Below, in pieces: positions 21,501 to 33,374 of a stretch of 64,000 nucleotides of DNA. Source of the stretch: Azoarcus sp. GTDB lineage: Bacteria; Pseudomonadota; Gammaproteobacteria; Burkholderiales; Rhodocyclaceae. Within the stretch, counting starts at the first letter, position 1. The number at the start of each line of letters is the position of its first letter. The DNA lies in NCBI GenBank assembly GCA_031272995.1, contig JAISSY010000042.1, positions 1-64,000 on the forward strand, given 5' to 3'. Below the pieces are notes generated by a model. It did not search any database, was not told where the DNA came from, and was given only the letters and a program-made list of their open reading frames with translations. The translations under genes and the position numbers were made by a program.

Positions 21501-22628
21501 ATGGCCAAAAAAGACTACTACGACATCCTCGGCGTCAATCGGGACGCCAGCGACGACGATATCAAGAAGGCTTATCGCAAGCTGGCGATGAAGTACCACC
21601 CCGACCGCAACCCCGACAGCAAGGATGCCGAGGAAAAGTTCAAGGAGGCCAAGGAAGCCTACGAGGTGCTCTCCGACGCCAAGAAGCGCGACAGTTACGA
21701 CCGCTTCGGCCACGCCGGCGTCGACCCCTCGATGGGCGGCGGCCCCGGCGGCTTCGGCGGCGGCGGTTTCGAGGGTTTCGGCGACGCCTTCTCCGACATC
21801 TTCGGCGACCTGTTCGGCGGCGGGCGCGGTCGTTCCAACGTCTATCGCGGCGCCGACCTGCGCTACAACCTCGAAATCTCGCTCGAAGAAGCGGCGCGCG
21901 GCGCCGAGAAAACCATCCGTATTCCCACCATCGAGGAATGCGAAACCTGCCACGGCACCGGCGCGAAACCCGGCACCCACGCCACCACCTGTCCCAACTG
22001 CGGCGGCTCCGGCCAGATGCGCATCCAGCAGGGCTTTTTCTCGCTGCAACAGCCCTGCCCCAAGTGCCACGGCTCCGGCCGCATCATCCCCGACCCCTGC
22101 CGCGACTGCGGCGGCGCCGGGCGCGTCAAACGGCAAAAGACGCTGGAGGTGAAAATCCCCCCCGGAATCGACGAAGGAATGCGTCTGCGCCACTCCGGCC
22201 ACGGCGAACCGGGCGTCAACGGCGGCCCTCCGGGCGACCTCTACGTCGAAATTCACATCCGCCAACACTCGGTTTTCGAGCGCGAACACGACGACCTGCA
22301 CTGCGAAATGCCGATCAGCTTCGCCACCGCCGCCCTTGGCGGCGAAATCGAAATTCCCACCCTCGACGGCCTCGCCCGCCTGAAAATCCCCGCCGAAACG
22401 CAAAGCGGAAAAGTATTCCGCTTACGCGGCAAAGGCATCAAAAACGTGCGCAACCAAAGCCACGGCGATTTGATGTGTCATGTCGTGGTGGAAACGCCGG
22501 TGAACCTCACCGACCGTCAGCGCGAGTTGCTATTCGAATTCGACGAAATCTCGAAACGCAACGGGGACAGGCACAACCCGAAGGCGAAGTCGTTCATGGA
22601 TAAGGTGAAGGATTTCTTTGGGACGTAA
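21501..22628 (+). CDS. dnaJ: chaperone protein DnaJ (Hsp40)
   Basis: Co-chaperone that stimulates the DnaK ATPase and delivers substrates. The 375-residue type I protein has a J domain with HPD at 33-35, a Gly/Phe-rich linker (about 75-115), and four zinc-binding repeats [24 protein letters not shown] and CRDCGGAG (about 150-215). A C-terminal substrate domain follows. It is probably cotranscribed with grpE and dnaK, subject to the two hairpins upstream. Confidence 0.97.
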   Translation: MAKKDYYDILGVNRDASDDDIKKAYRKLAMKYHPDRNPDSKDAEEKFKEAKEAYEVLSDAKKRDSYDRFGHAGVDPSMGGGPGGFGGGGFEGFGDAFSDIFGDLFGGGRGRSNVYRGADLRYNLEISLEEAARGAEKTIRIPTIEECETCHGTGAKPGTHATTCPNCGGSGQMRIQQGFFSLQQPCPKCHGSGRIIPDPCRDCGGAGRVKRQKTLEVKIPPGIDEGMRLRHSGHGEPGVNGGPPGDLYVEIHIRQHSVFEREHDDLHCEMPISFATAALGGEIEIPTLDGLARLKIPAETQSGKVFRLRGKGIKNVRNQSHGDLMCHVVVETPVNLTDRQRELLFEFDEISKRNGDRHNPKAKSFMDKVKDFFGT

Positions 22629-22637
22629 GCGGGCGAA

Positions 22638-23996
22638 CTACCCGCCCACCGCCTTCCGCACCACCGTCGCAATCTCCTGCGCCAGCCGTTCGACCTGCGC
22701 CCCATCCTTCCCTTCGATCATCACCCGCAACAGCGGCTCCGTCCCCGACGGCCGCAACAACACCCGCCCGCTATCGCCCAACTCCTTCTCCGCCGCTTCC
22801 TGCGCGGCTTTGATGCCGGCGTCGGCTTGCCACTCGAAACCGAGCGGCAGGCGCACGTTCACCAGCTTTTGCGGATAGAACACGAGGGCGGAGCAGGCTT
22901 GCGCGAGGGTTTGGCCTTTTTCGCGCAGAGCGGCGAGGACTTGCAGGGCGGAGACGATGCCGTCGCCGGTGGTGTGGCAGTCGAGACAGATGATGTGGCC
23001 GGAGTTCTCGCCGCCCAAGCGCCAGCCTTTTTCGTGCAGCAGTTCGAGCACGTAGCGGTCGCCGACCTTGGCGCGGGCGAACGGCAGACCGAGACGGACG
23101 ATGGCGTGCTCGAAGCCGAGGTTGCTCATCAGCGTGCCGACGACGCCGCCGACCTTGCCTTTGGCCTGCTTGGCGGCGGCGATGACGTAGAGCAGCTTGT
23201 CGCCGTCATAGATTTCGCCCTGGCGGTCGACCATGATGAGGCGGTCGCCGTCGCCGTCGAGGGCGACGCCGATGTCCGCCGCGTGGGCGAGCACGGTCTG
23301 GCGCAGGGATTCGGGGTTGGTCGCGCCCACGTCGGCGTTGATGTTGAAGCCGTCGGGGGCGGCGCCCGCCGTCACCACTTCGGCGCCGAGTTCGTGAAAG
23401 ACGCGCGGGGCGATGTGATAGGCGGCGCCGTGAGCGCAGTCGACGGCGATTTTCAGGCCGCGCAGGTCGAGTTCGTTGGGGAAGGTGCTCTTGCAGAATT
23501 CGATGTAACGCCCCGCCGCGTCGTCGATGCGCGCGGCGCGTCCCAAGTGCGCGGCTTCGACGCAGCCCATGCCGGCTTCGAGGCGGGTTTCGATTTGCGC
23601 TTCCACCGCGTCGGGCAGTTTGTGGCCGCCGGCAGAGAAGATTTTGATGCCGTTATCGTAGTAGGGATTGTGCGAGGCGGAAATCACCACGCCGGCTTGC
23701 AGGCGCAGGGCGCGGGTGAGGTAGGCGACGGCGGGCGTGGGAATCGGGCCGGCGAGCATGACGTCGACGCCCGCCGAGGAGAAACCGGCTTCGAGCGCCG
23801 CTTCCAGCATGTAGCCGGAGATGCGCGTGTCTTTGCCAATCAAGACCGCCGGACGCTCGCCCGCAGGCAGGATGTGGCGCTCGGCGAGCACCACCCCGGC
23901 GGCGTGGCCGAGGCGCAGAACGAAATCGGGGGTAATCGGGGCGTTGCCGACACGGCCGCGCACGCCATCGGTGCCGAAATATTTGCGAATTCCCAT
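22638..23996 (-). CDS. glmM: phosphoglucosamine mutase
   Basis: Converts glucosamine-6-phosphate to glucosamine-1-phosphate for peptidoglycan and LPS precursors. The 452-residue protein has the start [13 protein letters not shown], the phosphoserine loop SASHNP (catalytic S108), the metal-binding DGDGDR loop ([13 protein letters not shown]), and the sugar/phosphate end [15 protein letters not shown]. It lies 14 bases downstream of folP on the minus strand, the common folP-glmM arrangement, and converges with dnaJ 10 bases away. Confidence 0.97.
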   Translation of the reverse strand: MGIRKYFGTDGVRGRVGNAPITPDFVLRLGHAAGVVLAERHILPAGERPAVLIGKDTRISGYMLEAALEAGFSSAGVDVMLAGPIPTPAVAYLTRALRLQAGVVISASHNPYYDNGIKIFSAGGHKLPDAVEAQIETRLEAGMGCVEAAHLGRAARIDDAAGRYIEFCKSTFPNELDLRGLKIAVDCAHGAAYHIAPRVFHELGAEVVTAGAAPDGFNINADVGATNPESLRQTVLAHAADIGVALDGDGDRLIMVDRQGEIYDGDKLLYVIAAAKQAKGKVGGVVGTLMSNLGFEHAIVRLGLPFARAKVGDRYVLELLHEKGWRLGGENSGHIICLDCHTTGDGIVSALQVLAALREKGQTLAQACSALVFYPQKLVNVRLPLGFEWQADAGIKAAQEAAEKELGDSGRVLLRPSGTEPLLRVMIEGKDGAQVERLAQEIATVVRKAVGG

Positions 23997-24010
23997 TTTC
24001 TTTTCCTCTC

Positions 24011-24841
24011 TTACTTCGCCTCGAAACAGGCGCGCCAGATTTGCAGCGCCTCGCGCGTGGCGGCGACATCGTGAACCCGAACGATACGCGCGCCGTGCTC
24101 AACGGCCAATGCCGCGCCGACGACGCTGGCGATGAGGCGCTCGTCCGTCGCTTTGCCGGTGACGGCTCCGAGCATGGATTTGCGCGACAGACCCGCCAGC
24201 AACGGCAGGCCGTCGATGGCGAAACGCTGGAAATGTTTGAGGATGCTGTAGTTGTGGGCGACGCTCTTGCCGAAACCGAAACCGGGGTCGAGCACGATGC
24301 GGTCGGGCGCGACGCCGGCGGCTTGCAGCGCCGCGACGCGTTCGCCGAGCCATGCGGCCACTTCCGCCACCACGTCGTCGTAATGCGGCTCGCGTTGCAT
24401 GGTGCGTGGTTCGCCGCGCATGTGCATCACGCACAGGGCGCAGGAGCTTGCCGCCACTGCCTCCATCGCGCCGGGGGCGGTGAAGCCGGCGATGTCGTTA
24501 ATCATGTCCGCCCCGGCGGCGAGCGCGGCGCGCATGACCGCCGGTTTGCAAGTGTCGACGGATATTGGCGCGTTCAGGGGGCGCAGGGCTTCCACCGCCG
24601 CGACGATGCGTTCGATTTCCTGCGCTTCGGGAACCGGGTCGCTGCCCGGACGGGTCGATTCGGCGCCGAGGTCGAGCAGGTCGGAGCCCTCCTCCAACGC
24701 CTGTTCGGCGCGGCGCAGCGCCGCGCGTGCGTCGCCGCGCAGGCCGTCGCCGGAGAAGGAATCGTCGGTGAGGTTGACGATGGCCATGATTCGCGGCGCG
24801 GCGAGGTCGAGGGTGAAACGGCCACAGGCGAGGTTGGTCAT
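24011..24841 (-). CDS. folP: dihydropteroate synthase
   Basis: Condenses 6-hydroxymethyl-dihydropterin pyrophosphate with p-aminobenzoate in folate synthesis and is the sulfonamide target. The 276-residue TIM-barrel protein shows [16 protein letters not shown] near residue 20, [14 protein letters not shown], a ND-containing INDIAG strand and [15 protein letters not shown]. The family often has TPDSF where this has TDDSF. It lies between ftsH (17 bases) and glmM, a usual order in beta- and gammaproteobacteria. Confidence 0.95.
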   Translation of the reverse strand: MTNLACGRFTLDLAAPRIMAIVNLTDDSFSGDGLRGDARAALRRAEQALEEGSDLLDLGAESTRPGSDPVPEAQEIERIVAAVEALRPLNAPISVDTCKPAVMRAALAAGADMINDIAGFTAPGAMEAVAASSCALCVMHMRGEPRTMQREPHYDDVVAEVAAWLGERVAALQAAGVAPDRIVLDPGFGFGKSVAHNYSILKHFQRFAIDGLPLLAGLSRKSMLGAVTGKATDERLIASVVGAALAVEHGARIVRVHDVAATREALQIWRACFEAK

Positions 24842-24858
24842 CGCCCCCTACACCGGTG

Positions 24859-26757
<1,899 letters not shown>

Positions 26758-26774
26758 CGTGATTTTCCTGAGAA

Positions 26775-26791
26775 CCCGCGTCAGTCGCGGG
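26775..26791. promoter_or_regulatory. hairpin in the ftsH leader
   Basis: CCCGCG and CGCGGG form a 6-base stem with a 5-base loop, just upstream of the ftsH ribosome site on the minus strand. A TAGAAT hexamer on the minus strand at 26820-26815 could be a -10 box for ftsH, which would place the hairpin in the mRNA leader. A function in translation control is only a possibility. Confidence 0.3.
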
Positions 26792-26904
26792 GGTATGTGC
26801 GCACGAAAGGTTTGATTCTAGTGGCGATTCTCCCACCCGGCAAACCGATGAGCCGCCATTATCGCCGCTCGTCGTCACGACGCTCGCGGCATTTGCCACA
26901 AGCA

Positions 26905-27525
26905 TTAGGCGCGCGGCTTGCCGCCGAGCAGATAGACCTCCGGGCTGCGGTCGCGCGACGCCTTCGGTTTGCGCACCTGCACGCTGACGAAACGCCGCTC
27001 CATCTCGCGCCGGAAGGCGTCGAAACCTTCGCCCTGAAAAACCTTGACCAAAAAGCGCCCGTCGGGACGCAGCCAGTCGACCGCGAAAGCGAGCGCCAGT
27101 TCGCACAAACCAATCGAACGCGCCTGATCCGCCGCCGCCACCCCCGATATATTGGGGGCCATGTCGGAAAGCACAAGGTCGACGCGCCTGCCTTCCAGAC
27201 GACGCTCGAATTCGGCCAGCACCGCGTCGGCGGCGAAGTCGCCCTGCAGGAAATCCACCCCGGCGATCGGCTCCATCGCCAGCAGGTCGAGCGCGAACAC
27301 CTTGCCGCCGACTCCGCAACGCTGCGCCGCCACCTGACTCCACGAACCCGGCGCGGCGCCGAGATCGACCACGGTGGCGCCGGGTCGCAACAGGCGGTCG
27401 CGGTCGTCGATTTCGATCAACTTATAGGCGGCGCGCGCCCGGTAGCCTTCGGCGACGGCGCGCTGCACCCACGGATCGGTGACGTGTTCCCGCATCCACG
27501 CCTTGCTGGTCTTCGTTCGTTTCAT
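26905..27525 (-). CDS. rlmE: 23S rRNA (uridine(2552)-2'-O)-methyltransferase RlmE
   Basis: SAM-dependent enzyme (RrmJ/FtsJ) that methylates U2552 in the A loop of 23S rRNA. The 206-residue protein shows [12 protein letters not shown] (catalytic Lys), [15 protein letters not shown] (SAM site), [10 protein letters not shown] (catalytic Asp) and [10 protein letters not shown] (catalytic Lys). ATG 27525 is preferred over an in-frame GTG at 27543. It precedes ftsH by 147 bases on the same strand, the classic ftsJ-ftsH pairing, and is divergent from yhbY. Confidence 0.95.
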   Translation of the reverse strand: MKRTKTSKAWMREHVTDPWVQRAVAEGYRARAAYKLIEIDDRDRLLRPGATVVDLGAAPGSWSQVAAQRCGVGGKVFALDLLAMEPIAGVDFLQGDFAADAVLAEFERRLEGRRVDLVLSDMAPNISGVAAADQARSIGLCELALAFAVDWLRPDGRFLVKVFQGEGFDAFRREMERRFVSVQVRKPKASRDRSPEVYLLGGKPRA

Positions 27526-27533
27526 ATCGAGAG

Positions 27534-27539
27534 TAGAAT
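27534..27539 (+). promoter_or_regulatory. probable -10 box of yhbY
   Basis: TAGAAT lies 26 bases before the yhbY start and overlaps the 5' end of the divergent rlmE gene. No good -35 box is visible at 16-18 bases. The same hexamer precedes other genes here. Confidence 0.35.
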
Positions 27540-27564
27540 CCACGCCCCTGTCGAGGCCAAGTCC

Positions 27565-28041
27565 ATGTCGAAAATCGAATTATCTCCCGGCGCGCGCCGC
27601 GATCTGCGCGCCCGCGCCCATTCGCTGCATCCCGTCGTCGCCATCGCCGGCAACGGACTCGCCGCCAGCGTCGTCGCCGAACTGGAGCGTTCGCTGCAAG
27701 CGCACGAACTCATCAAGGTGCGCGTGCAAGGCGCCGAACGCGCACAGCGCGAAGCGCTGCTCGCCGAACTGTGCGACACGCTGGAGGCCGCGCCGGTGCA
27801 ACACATCGGCAACATCCTCGTCGTCTGGCGTCCGCGCAAGGAAGAAGCGCCCAAACCCAAACCGGCGCCGACGCCGCAGAACCCCGCCACCGCCAAATCG
27901 GCGGGCGCTTTCGCCGCCGCCGCGCGGCGCGCCGCACATGCGCAAGCCGCCGCCGGGAAAAAACCGGAAGAAAAGCGCAAACACTGGTTCAAGGGCGCAG
28001 CGCCCGCCAGCGGCGCGAAACGTCCACGCGGAAATCGCTGA
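27565..28041 (+). CDS. yhbY: YhbY-type CRM-domain RNA-binding protein
   Basis: Small RNA-binding protein with a CRS1-YhbY (CRM) domain in residues 3-95 ([38 protein letters not shown]), associated with pre-50S ribosome assembly. At 158 residues it is longer than the 97-residue E. coli form because of a Lys/Pro/Ala-rich basic tail that is probably disordered and nucleic-acid binding. It is divergent from rlmE, another 50S assembly gene, as in many proteobacteria. Confidence 0.9.
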   Translation: MSKIELSPGARRDLRARAHSLHPVVAIAGNGLAASVVAELERSLQAHELIKVRVQGAERAQREALLAELCDTLEAAPVQHIGNILVVWRPRKEEAPKPKPAPTPQNPATAKSAGAFAAAARRAAHAQAAAGKKPEEKRKHWFKGAAPASGAKRPRGNR

Positions 28042-28064
28042 CAGGCGCGCCGCGCCGCCTTCGT

Positions 28065-28070
28065 TATAAT
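28065..28070 (+). promoter_or_regulatory. -10 box (TATAAT) upstream of uppP
   Basis: A consensus TATAAT lies 36 bases before the uppP start. The best -35-like hexamer, CTGACA at 28038, is 21 bases away and too far for a standard spacer. A promoter is plausible but unproven. Confidence 0.4.
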
Positions 28071-28105
28071 CGCCGCTTTTCCGCCCCAATCTTCATTCAA
28101 AATTC

Positions 28106-28951
28106 ATGGAAATCATTCTTCTCATCAAAGCGTTGATTCTCGGCATCGTCGAAGGTCTGACCGAATTTCTGCCGATTTCCTCCACCGGCCACCTCATCAT
28201 CGCCGGCGATTTGCTCGACTACAACGACGACTTCGCCAAGGTTTTCGAGATCGTCATCCAACTGGCGGCCATTCTCGCGGTGTGTTGGGCGTATCGCGGC
28301 AAGCTCATCGACGTGACCACGGGGTTGCTGCGTCGGCATCCCGAAAAAAGCGCCGTGCGCTTCGTGCTGATGCTGTTCCTCGCCTTTCTGCCGGCGGCAG
28401 TGTTGGGGCTGATCTTCCACAAGTTCATCAAGGACGTGCTGTTCAACCCGCTGGTGGTGGCGACGGCGTTGATCGTCGGCGGTCTCATCATTCTGTTCAT
28501 CGAGCGCCCCGGCAAGGTCGAGCCGGCGGGCACCGAAATCGACGACATCGACATGGCGACCGCGGTCAAGGTGGGCTTCGCGCAGGCGTTGGCAATGATT
28601 CCGGGCACCTCGCGCTCCGGGGCGACGATCATCGGCGGCATGATTTTCGGGCTGTCGCGCAAGGCGGCAACCGAGTTCTCCTTCTTCCTCGCCATCCCGA
28701 CCATGCTGGCGGCGACGGTCTACGACGTCTACAAATCGTGGGGCACGGCGGCGCTCGACGCCAGCCGCCTGCCGGAACTGGCGGTGGGCTGCGTGGTGTC
28801 CTTCATCTCGGCGATGTGGGCGGTGCGCTTCCTGCTGCGCTTCATCTCCACCCATACCTTCGTGTCGTTCGCGTGGTACCGCATCGTTTTCGGGGTGGTC
28901 GTGCTCGCCACCGCGTACTTCGGTTGGGTGGACTGGAGCGTTCCGACCTGA
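28106..28951 (+). CDS. uppP: undecaprenyl-diphosphatase UppP (BacA)
   Basis: Integral membrane phosphatase that recycles undecaprenyl pyrophosphate for cell-wall synthesis and gives bacitracin tolerance. The 281-residue protein has about eight helices and the two active-site signatures [18 protein letters not shown] (about 13-30) and [14 protein letters not shown] (about 169-182), with catalytic Glu, His and Ser/Arg. It is followed after 7 bases by the esterase gene. Confidence 0.96.
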   Translation: MEIILLIKALILGIVEGLTEFLPISSTGHLIIAGDLLDYNDDFAKVFEIVIQLAAILAVCWAYRGKLIDVTTGLLRRHPEKSAVRFVLMLFLAFLPAAVLGLIFHKFIKDVLFNPLVVATALIVGGLIILFIERPGKVEPAGTEIDDIDMATAVKVGFAQALAMIPGTSRSGATIIGGMIFGLSRKAATEFSFFLAIPTMLAATVYDVYKSWGTAALDASRLPELAVGCVVSFISAMWAVRFLLRFISTHTFVSFAWYRIVFGVVVLATAYFGWVDWSVPT

Positions 28952-28958
28952 GCGCGCG

Positions 28959-29528
28959 GTGATCTACTACCTGCACGGCTTCACTTCCGCCCCGGCGTCG
29001 TGGAAGGCGCGGGCGTTGCACGAACGCATGGCGGGACGCGGTTTGCAGGACGCCTTCTGGTGCGAGCAGTTGCCGGTGTCGCCCAAGGCGGCGATTTCGA
29101 TGATCGAGGCCGCCGTAGCAGCGCGACGCGACGCGGCGCCCACTTTCGTCGGCTCCTCGCTCGGCGGTTTCTACGCCACCTGTCTCGCCGAAAAACTCGA
29201 CGCCAAAGCGGTGCTGATAAACCCCGCCGTGCTGGCGCCGCTGGTGCTGGAAAAATGGCTCGGCGAGCACGAAAACCTCTACACCGGCGAACACTTCGTG
29301 CTGACGCCGACGCACATCGAGGAATTGCGCCGCCTCGACCTGCCCGCCGTCACTCGCCCCGAACGCTACTGGCTGCTGGTCGAAACCGGCGACGAAACGC
29401 TCGACTGGCGCGTTGCCGTAGCGCGCTACGTCGGCGCGCGCCAGACGGTGTGCGAAGGCGGCGACCACTCCTTCACGCGCTTCCCCGACTACCTCGACGA
29501 AATCGTCGCTTTCGCCGCCCTTGCCTGA
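28959..29528 (+). CDS. YqiA/YcfP-type alpha/beta-fold esterase
   Basis: Small serine hydrolase of 189 residues. The nucleophile elbow is GSSLGG with S67, the oxyanion region is YLHGFTSAP at 4-12, and the catalytic His lies in GGDHSFTRF near the C-terminus. YqiA acts on short-chain esters in vitro; its natural substrate is unknown. The start is GTG at 28959, 7 bases after uppP, so the two are probably cotranscribed. Confidence 0.88.
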   Translation: MIYYLHGFTSAPASWKARALHERMAGRGLQDAFWCEQLPVSPKAAISMIEAAVAARRDAAPTFVGSSLGGFYATCLAEKLDAKAVLINPAVLAPLVLEKWLGEHENLYTGEHFVLTPTHIEELRRLDLPAVTRPERYWLLVETGDETLDWRVAVARYVGARQTVCEGGDHSFTRFPDYLDEIVAFAALA

Positions 29529-29616
29529 AACGAGCCTGCCTGACTTCGTGCAAACCGCCCCCTCGCCACGGCGACGAATCCGCTACACTGGCGCGTTTCC
29601 ATTGCACTGACTCCCG

Positions 29617-31515
29617 ATGTTCGTCTTGTTCGAGGAAGACGGTTCCTTCAAAGCCGGAACCGTCATGGCCGATAACGACAGTTCGCTTCAGGTCGAGAAC
29701 ACCCACGGCAAGCGGGTGAAGATCAAGCGCGCCAACGTGCTGCTCGAATTCCGCGAGCCGGCGCCCGCCGACTTGCTGACGCGCGCCGAGACGGCGGCAG
29801 CCGAACAGGACACCGATTTCCTCTGGGAAGTGTGCGGCGACGACGAATTCGGCTTCGCCGAACTGGCCGCCGATTACTTCGGCCACGCCCCCGGCGCGGT
29901 GGAAGCCGCCACCATGCTGTTCGCCCTGCACGCCGCGCCGATGTGGTTTCACCGCAAGGGCAAGGGTCGCTACCGCAAGGCGCCGGAAGACATCCTGCGC
30001 GCCGCCAAGGCCGGCATGGAGAAAAAGCGCCAGCAGACCGAAGCCATCGAGAAGATGCGCGCCGAACTGGTCGCCGGACGGCTGCCCGCCGAATTCGCCG
30101 ACATGGTGCCGCAACTGCTCTACCGCCCCGACCGCAACCGCATCGAGGTAAAGGCGCTGGAAGCGGCCTGCGTCGACACCGGCCTGTCCGCCGCCAAACT
30201 GCTGCTGAAGTGCGGCGCGCTCTCCTCGACGCACGACTTCCACTTCAACCGCTTCCTGTTCGAGTTCTTCCCGGCGGGCGTCGCCTTTCCGCCTTTCGAC
30301 GCCCCCGTTTTCCCCGCCGATTTGCCGTGCGCCGAAGTCTCCGCCTTTTCCATCGACGACGCCCACACCACCGAAATCGACGACGCCTTTTCGGTGACGC
30401 CGAAGCCGGAAGGCGGCTGGAAAATCGGCATCCACATCGCCGCCCCGGCCCTCGGCTTCGCGCGCGGCTCGACTCTCGACGGCATCGCCCGCAAGCGTTT
30501 GTCCACCGTGTACATGCCGGGCAACAAAATCACCATGCTGCCCGACGAGGTGGTGAACGCGTTCACGCTCGCCGCCGGCAGCGCCAAACCGGCGATTTCG
30601 CTCTATCTCGACGTGCGCGCCGACCTCACCGTCGTCGGCCACGAAAGCCGCATCGAACTGGTGCCGGTGGACGCCAACCTGCGCCACCACGACATCGAAC
30701 CGCTGTTCAACGAAACGACGCTGGCCGAAGGCGGCCCGGATTTCGCGTGGAAGAAGGAACTGGTGTTGCTGTGGGAACTCGCCACCGTGCTGGAAGCCGG
30801 GCGCGGCAAGCCCTCGGCGCACGCCAGTCAGGTCGATTACAACTTCGCCGTCGACTGGGTGAGGATGACCGCCGACGGCCCCGGTTTCGTCACCATCGGC
30901 AAACGCCTGCGCGGCTCGCCGATGGACAAGCTCGTCGCCGAATTGATGATTCTCGCCAACTCCACGTGGGGGCGGCTGCTCGCCGAGGCGGGCGTCCCCG
31001 GCCTCTACCGCGTGCAAGGCGGCGGCAAAGTAAAAATGTCCACCGTCGCCGCGCCGCACGAGGGCTTGGGGGTGGATTGCTACGCGTGGTCGAGTTCGCC
31101 GCTGCGCCGTTACGTCGATCTGGTCAACCAATGGCAAATCGCCGCCGTGTTGAGCGGCGCGACGCCACCCTTCGCGCCCAAGTCGGTCGACCTGATGGCG
31201 GCGATGCGCGATTTCGAACTGACCTACGCCGAATACAACGAATTCCAACGCCGCATGGAACGTTACTGGTGCGTGCGCTGGCTGCGGCAGCACGAATTAC
31301 GCACGGCGGAAGCCATCGTCTTGCGCGACAATCTCGTTCGCCTCGTCGATGTGCCGCTGATCTTCAAAGTGCCGTCGTTGCCGCCGCAGTTGCCGGGTTC
31401 CAAAGTTGGGCTGGCGATCACCGGCAGCGACTTGATCGACGTCGAGGTCGACGCCCGCTACCTCGCCACGCTGGCCGAGCCGGACGCCGAGGCGCTGGAA
31501 GAAACCGAATTTTGA
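29617..31515 (+). CDS. RNB-domain ribonuclease (RNase II/R family)
   Basis: Predicted 3'-5' exoribonuclease of 632 residues. The RNB catalytic domain spans about 235-530, with the metal site IDDAHTTEIDDA at 246-257; D247, D255 and D256 match E. coli RNase II D201, D209 and D210, while the D207 position is Glu (E253). A helical domain precedes it, and there are no clear paired cold-shock domains. A short C-terminal region (about 570-620) may be a degenerate S1-like fold. SSPLRRYVDLVNQWQI is the conserved RNB end. It looks like the shorter RNB form common in betaproteobacteria rather than RNase R. Confidence 0.9.
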   Translation: MFVLFEEDGSFKAGTVMADNDSSLQVENTHGKRVKIKRANVLLEFREPAPADLLTRAETAAAEQDTDFLWEVCGDDEFGFAELAADYFGHAPGAVEAATMLFALHAAPMWFHRKGKGRYRKAPEDILRAAKAGMEKKRQQTEAIEKMRAELVAGRLPAEFADMVPQLLYRPDRNRIEVKALEAACVDTGLSAAKLLLKCGALSSTHDFHFNRFLFEFFPAGVAFPPFDAPVFPADLPCAEVSAFSIDDAHTTEIDDAFSVTPKPEGGWKIGIHIAAPALGFARGSTLDGIARKRLSTVYMPGNKITMLPDEVVNAFTLAAGSAKPAISLYLDVRADLTVVGHESRIELVPVDANLRHHDIEPLFNETTLAEGGPDFAWKKELVLLWELATVLEAGRGKPSAHASQVDYNFAVDWVRMTADGPGFVTIGKRLRGSPMDKLVAELMILANSTWGRLLAEAGVPGLYRVQGGGKVKMSTVAAPHEGLGVDCYAWSSSPLRRYVDLVNQWQIAAVLSGATPPFAPKSVDLMAAMRDFELTYAEYNEFQRRMERYWCVRWLRQHELRTAEAIVLRDNLVRLVDVPLIFKVPSLPPQLPGSKVGLAITGSDLIDVEVDARYLATLAEPDAEALEETEF

Positions 31516-31568
31516 ACGTATATGTGTATATATACAAAAGAGAATCGACGGCAACCCGTTCGCTTGCG

Positions 31569-31574
31569 TAGAAT
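31569..31574 (+). promoter_or_regulatory. possible -10 box before the TonB-like gene
   Basis: TAGAAT ends only 6 bases before ATG 31581. If it is used, transcription would begin at or after that ATG, favouring a later start (ATG 31611 or 31620) or a leaderless message. An AT-rich stretch with the palindrome GTATATATAC (31526-31535) lies just upstream. Confidence 0.3.
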
Positions 31575-31580
31575 CCGCCC

Positions 31581-32474
31581 ATGGCAATGACGCTCTCGTT
31601 ACCCTTCTCGATGGACGACATGACCGACCCGCGCAACCGGTGGTTGCACGTCGGCATCGTCAGTTCCGTGTTGATTCATGCCTTGGTGTTGGCGGTTCAG
31701 TTCACTTTCCCGTACACCACCCCGACCCGGGCGCCGAGCCTCGCCGTCGTGCTGGTCAACGCCAAGAGCGAAAAAGCGCCGACCGAGGCGCAGGTATTGG
31801 CGCAAGCCAACCTCGACGGCGGCGGCAACAGCGACAAGGACGAGTACGCCACCACGCCGATGCCGGCGCAGAGCGACACGCAAACCGGCAACGACCTCGT
31901 AGACCTGCAGCGCGGCCAGAACAACCCGGCGCGGGAACAACAGGAAGTGCTCACGGCGGAGCGCGGCGACATCGCCGTCGCTAAACTGGAGGATGCCGAC
32001 AAGGCCAACAAGCCCAAGCCCTCCGCCACGAACGACGACCGCGATGCGAAGGCGGAGATGTCCAGACTACAAGCGGCGATTGCCGAGAAATCGAGCAATT
32101 ACGCCAAACGCCCCCGGCGCGACAACAACAAGGGCGTGCGTGCCAAGGAGTTCGCTTTCGCCCTGTATTACGACCAATGGAAAACCAGAACCGAACGCAT
32201 CGGCGAGTTGAATTACCCGGCGACGGCGCGCGGTCGCACATATGGTTCGTTGATCATGACCGTTTCCGTCAACAAGGACGGCACCATCGAAAAAATCGTC
32301 GTAGACCGCCCATCCAAATACAAGGTGCTCAACGAAGCGGCAGTGCTCATCGCGCAGCGGGCGGCGCCTTACGGGAAATTCCCCGCCGGCATGTCCGGCG
32401 TCGATGTTTACGACATCACCAGCACGTGGACGTTCACCAACGACAGGCTGACCACGAAACCCACCGAACGATAA
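31581..32474 (+). CDS. TonB family protein with N-terminal membrane anchor
   Basis: TonB-like energy transducer of up to 297 residues. It has one N-terminal membrane helix (about 22-43, VGIVSSVLIHALVLAV), a long charged, Gln/Asp/Lys-rich periplasmic linker, and a C-terminal TonB-type domain (about 205-290) with YPATARGRTYGSLIMTVSV and TSTWTF. No exbB or exbD adjoins it. Start choice is uncertain: ATGs at 31581, 31587, 31611 and 31620 are all in frame. A related protein lacking the anchor is encoded at 35607. Confidence 0.8.
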   Translation: MAMTLSLPFSMDDMTDPRNRWLHVGIVSSVLIHALVLAVQFTFPYTTPTRAPSLAVVLVNAKSEKAPTEAQVLAQANLDGGGNSDKDEYATTPMPAQSDTQTGNDLVDLQRGQNNPAREQQEVLTAERGDIAVAKLEDADKANKPKPSATNDDRDAKAEMSRLQAAIAEKSSNYAKRPRRDNNKGVRAKEFAFALYYDQWKTRTERIGELNYPATARGRTYGSLIMTVSVNKDGTIEKIVVDRPSKYKVLNEAAVLIAQRAAPYGKFPAGMSGVDVYDITSTWTFTNDRLTTKPTER

Positions 32475-32500
32475 GTTTTCGCCCAAGGGCTTGGCGGTTC

Positions 32501-32506
32501 TAGAAT
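32501..32506 (+). promoter_or_regulatory. probable -10 box of aroE
   Basis: TAGAAT lies 32 bases before the aroE start, in the 63-base gap after the TonB-like gene. A matching -35 box is not convincing. Confidence 0.35.
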
Positions 32507-32537
32507 AGCGTCCCTCCCCAACCGCTGTTCTTAGCTC

Positions 32538-33374
32538 ATGGATCGATACGCCGTCATCGGCCACCCCATCAAACACAGCAAGTCGCCGCAAATCCACGCC
32601 GCCTTCGCGCGCCAGACCAAGCAGGAAATGGAATACAAGCCGCTGCTGGCGCCGCTCGACGGTTTCGCCGACACGGTAAGAGCGTTTCGCGACGAGGGCG
32701 GGCGCGGCGCCAACGTCACCGTGCCGTTCAAGTTGCAGGCGTGCTCGCTGTCCACCCGGCTCACCGAACGCGCCCGCGCCGCCGGGGCGGTCAACACCCT
32801 GACCTTCGAGGGCGACGTCATCGTCGGCGACAACACCGACGGCGCCGGCTTGGTGCGCGACCTCGCCAACAACCTCGCCTGTCCGCTCGCCGGCAGCCAC
32901 ATCCTGCTGCTCGGCGCCGGCGGCGCGGCGCGCGGCGTCATCCTGCCGCTCCTGCTCGCGCGCCCGGCCGTGCTCACCATCACCAACCGCACCGTCGAGC
33001 GCGCCTACGAGTTGCGAGCGCTGTTCGCCGACCGCGCCGGCGGGACGCAACTCACGGCAGGTGGCTACGACGATCTCGAAGGCTGGTCGTTCGATCTGGT
33101 GATCAACGCCACCTCCGCCAGTCTGGAAAACCAGTTGCCGCCGATACCGGAAAGCGTCTTCGCGCCCGGCGCGCTCGCCTACGACTTGATGTACGGCAAG
33201 GGAGTCACGCCTTTCCTCGCTGCGGCGCGTTCGGCCGGCTGCGATCTGATCGCCGACGGGTTGGGCATGTTGGTGGAACAGGCGGCGGAAAGTTTCGCGC
33301 TCTGGCGCGGCGTGCGCCCGGACAGCGCCCGCGTGCTGGCGCGGATGCGCCGCAAGCAGGCGTTCACCCGTTGA
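32538..33374 (+). CDS. aroE: shikimate dehydrogenase (NADP+)
   Basis: Reduces 3-dehydroshikimate to shikimate in aromatic amino acid synthesis. The 278-residue protein starts MDRYAVIGHPIKHSKSP and shows GANVTVPFK with the catalytic Lys, NTDGAGLVRDL with the catalytic Asp, the nucleotide loop GAGGAARGV and the NRT motif of NADP binding. The stop overlaps the TTG start of mtgA by 4 bases. Confidence 0.96.
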   Translation: MDRYAVIGHPIKHSKSPQIHAAFARQTKQEMEYKPLLAPLDGFADTVRAFRDEGGRGANVTVPFKLQACSLSTRLTERARAAGAVNTLTFEGDVIVGDNTDGAGLVRDLANNLACPLAGSHILLLGAGGAARGVILPLLLARPAVLTITNRTVERAYELRALFADRAGGTQLTAGGYDDLEGWSFDLVINATSASLENQLPPIPESVFAPGALAYDLMYGKGVTPFLAAARSAGCDLIADGLGMLVEQAAESFALWRGVRPDSARVLARMRRKQAFTR

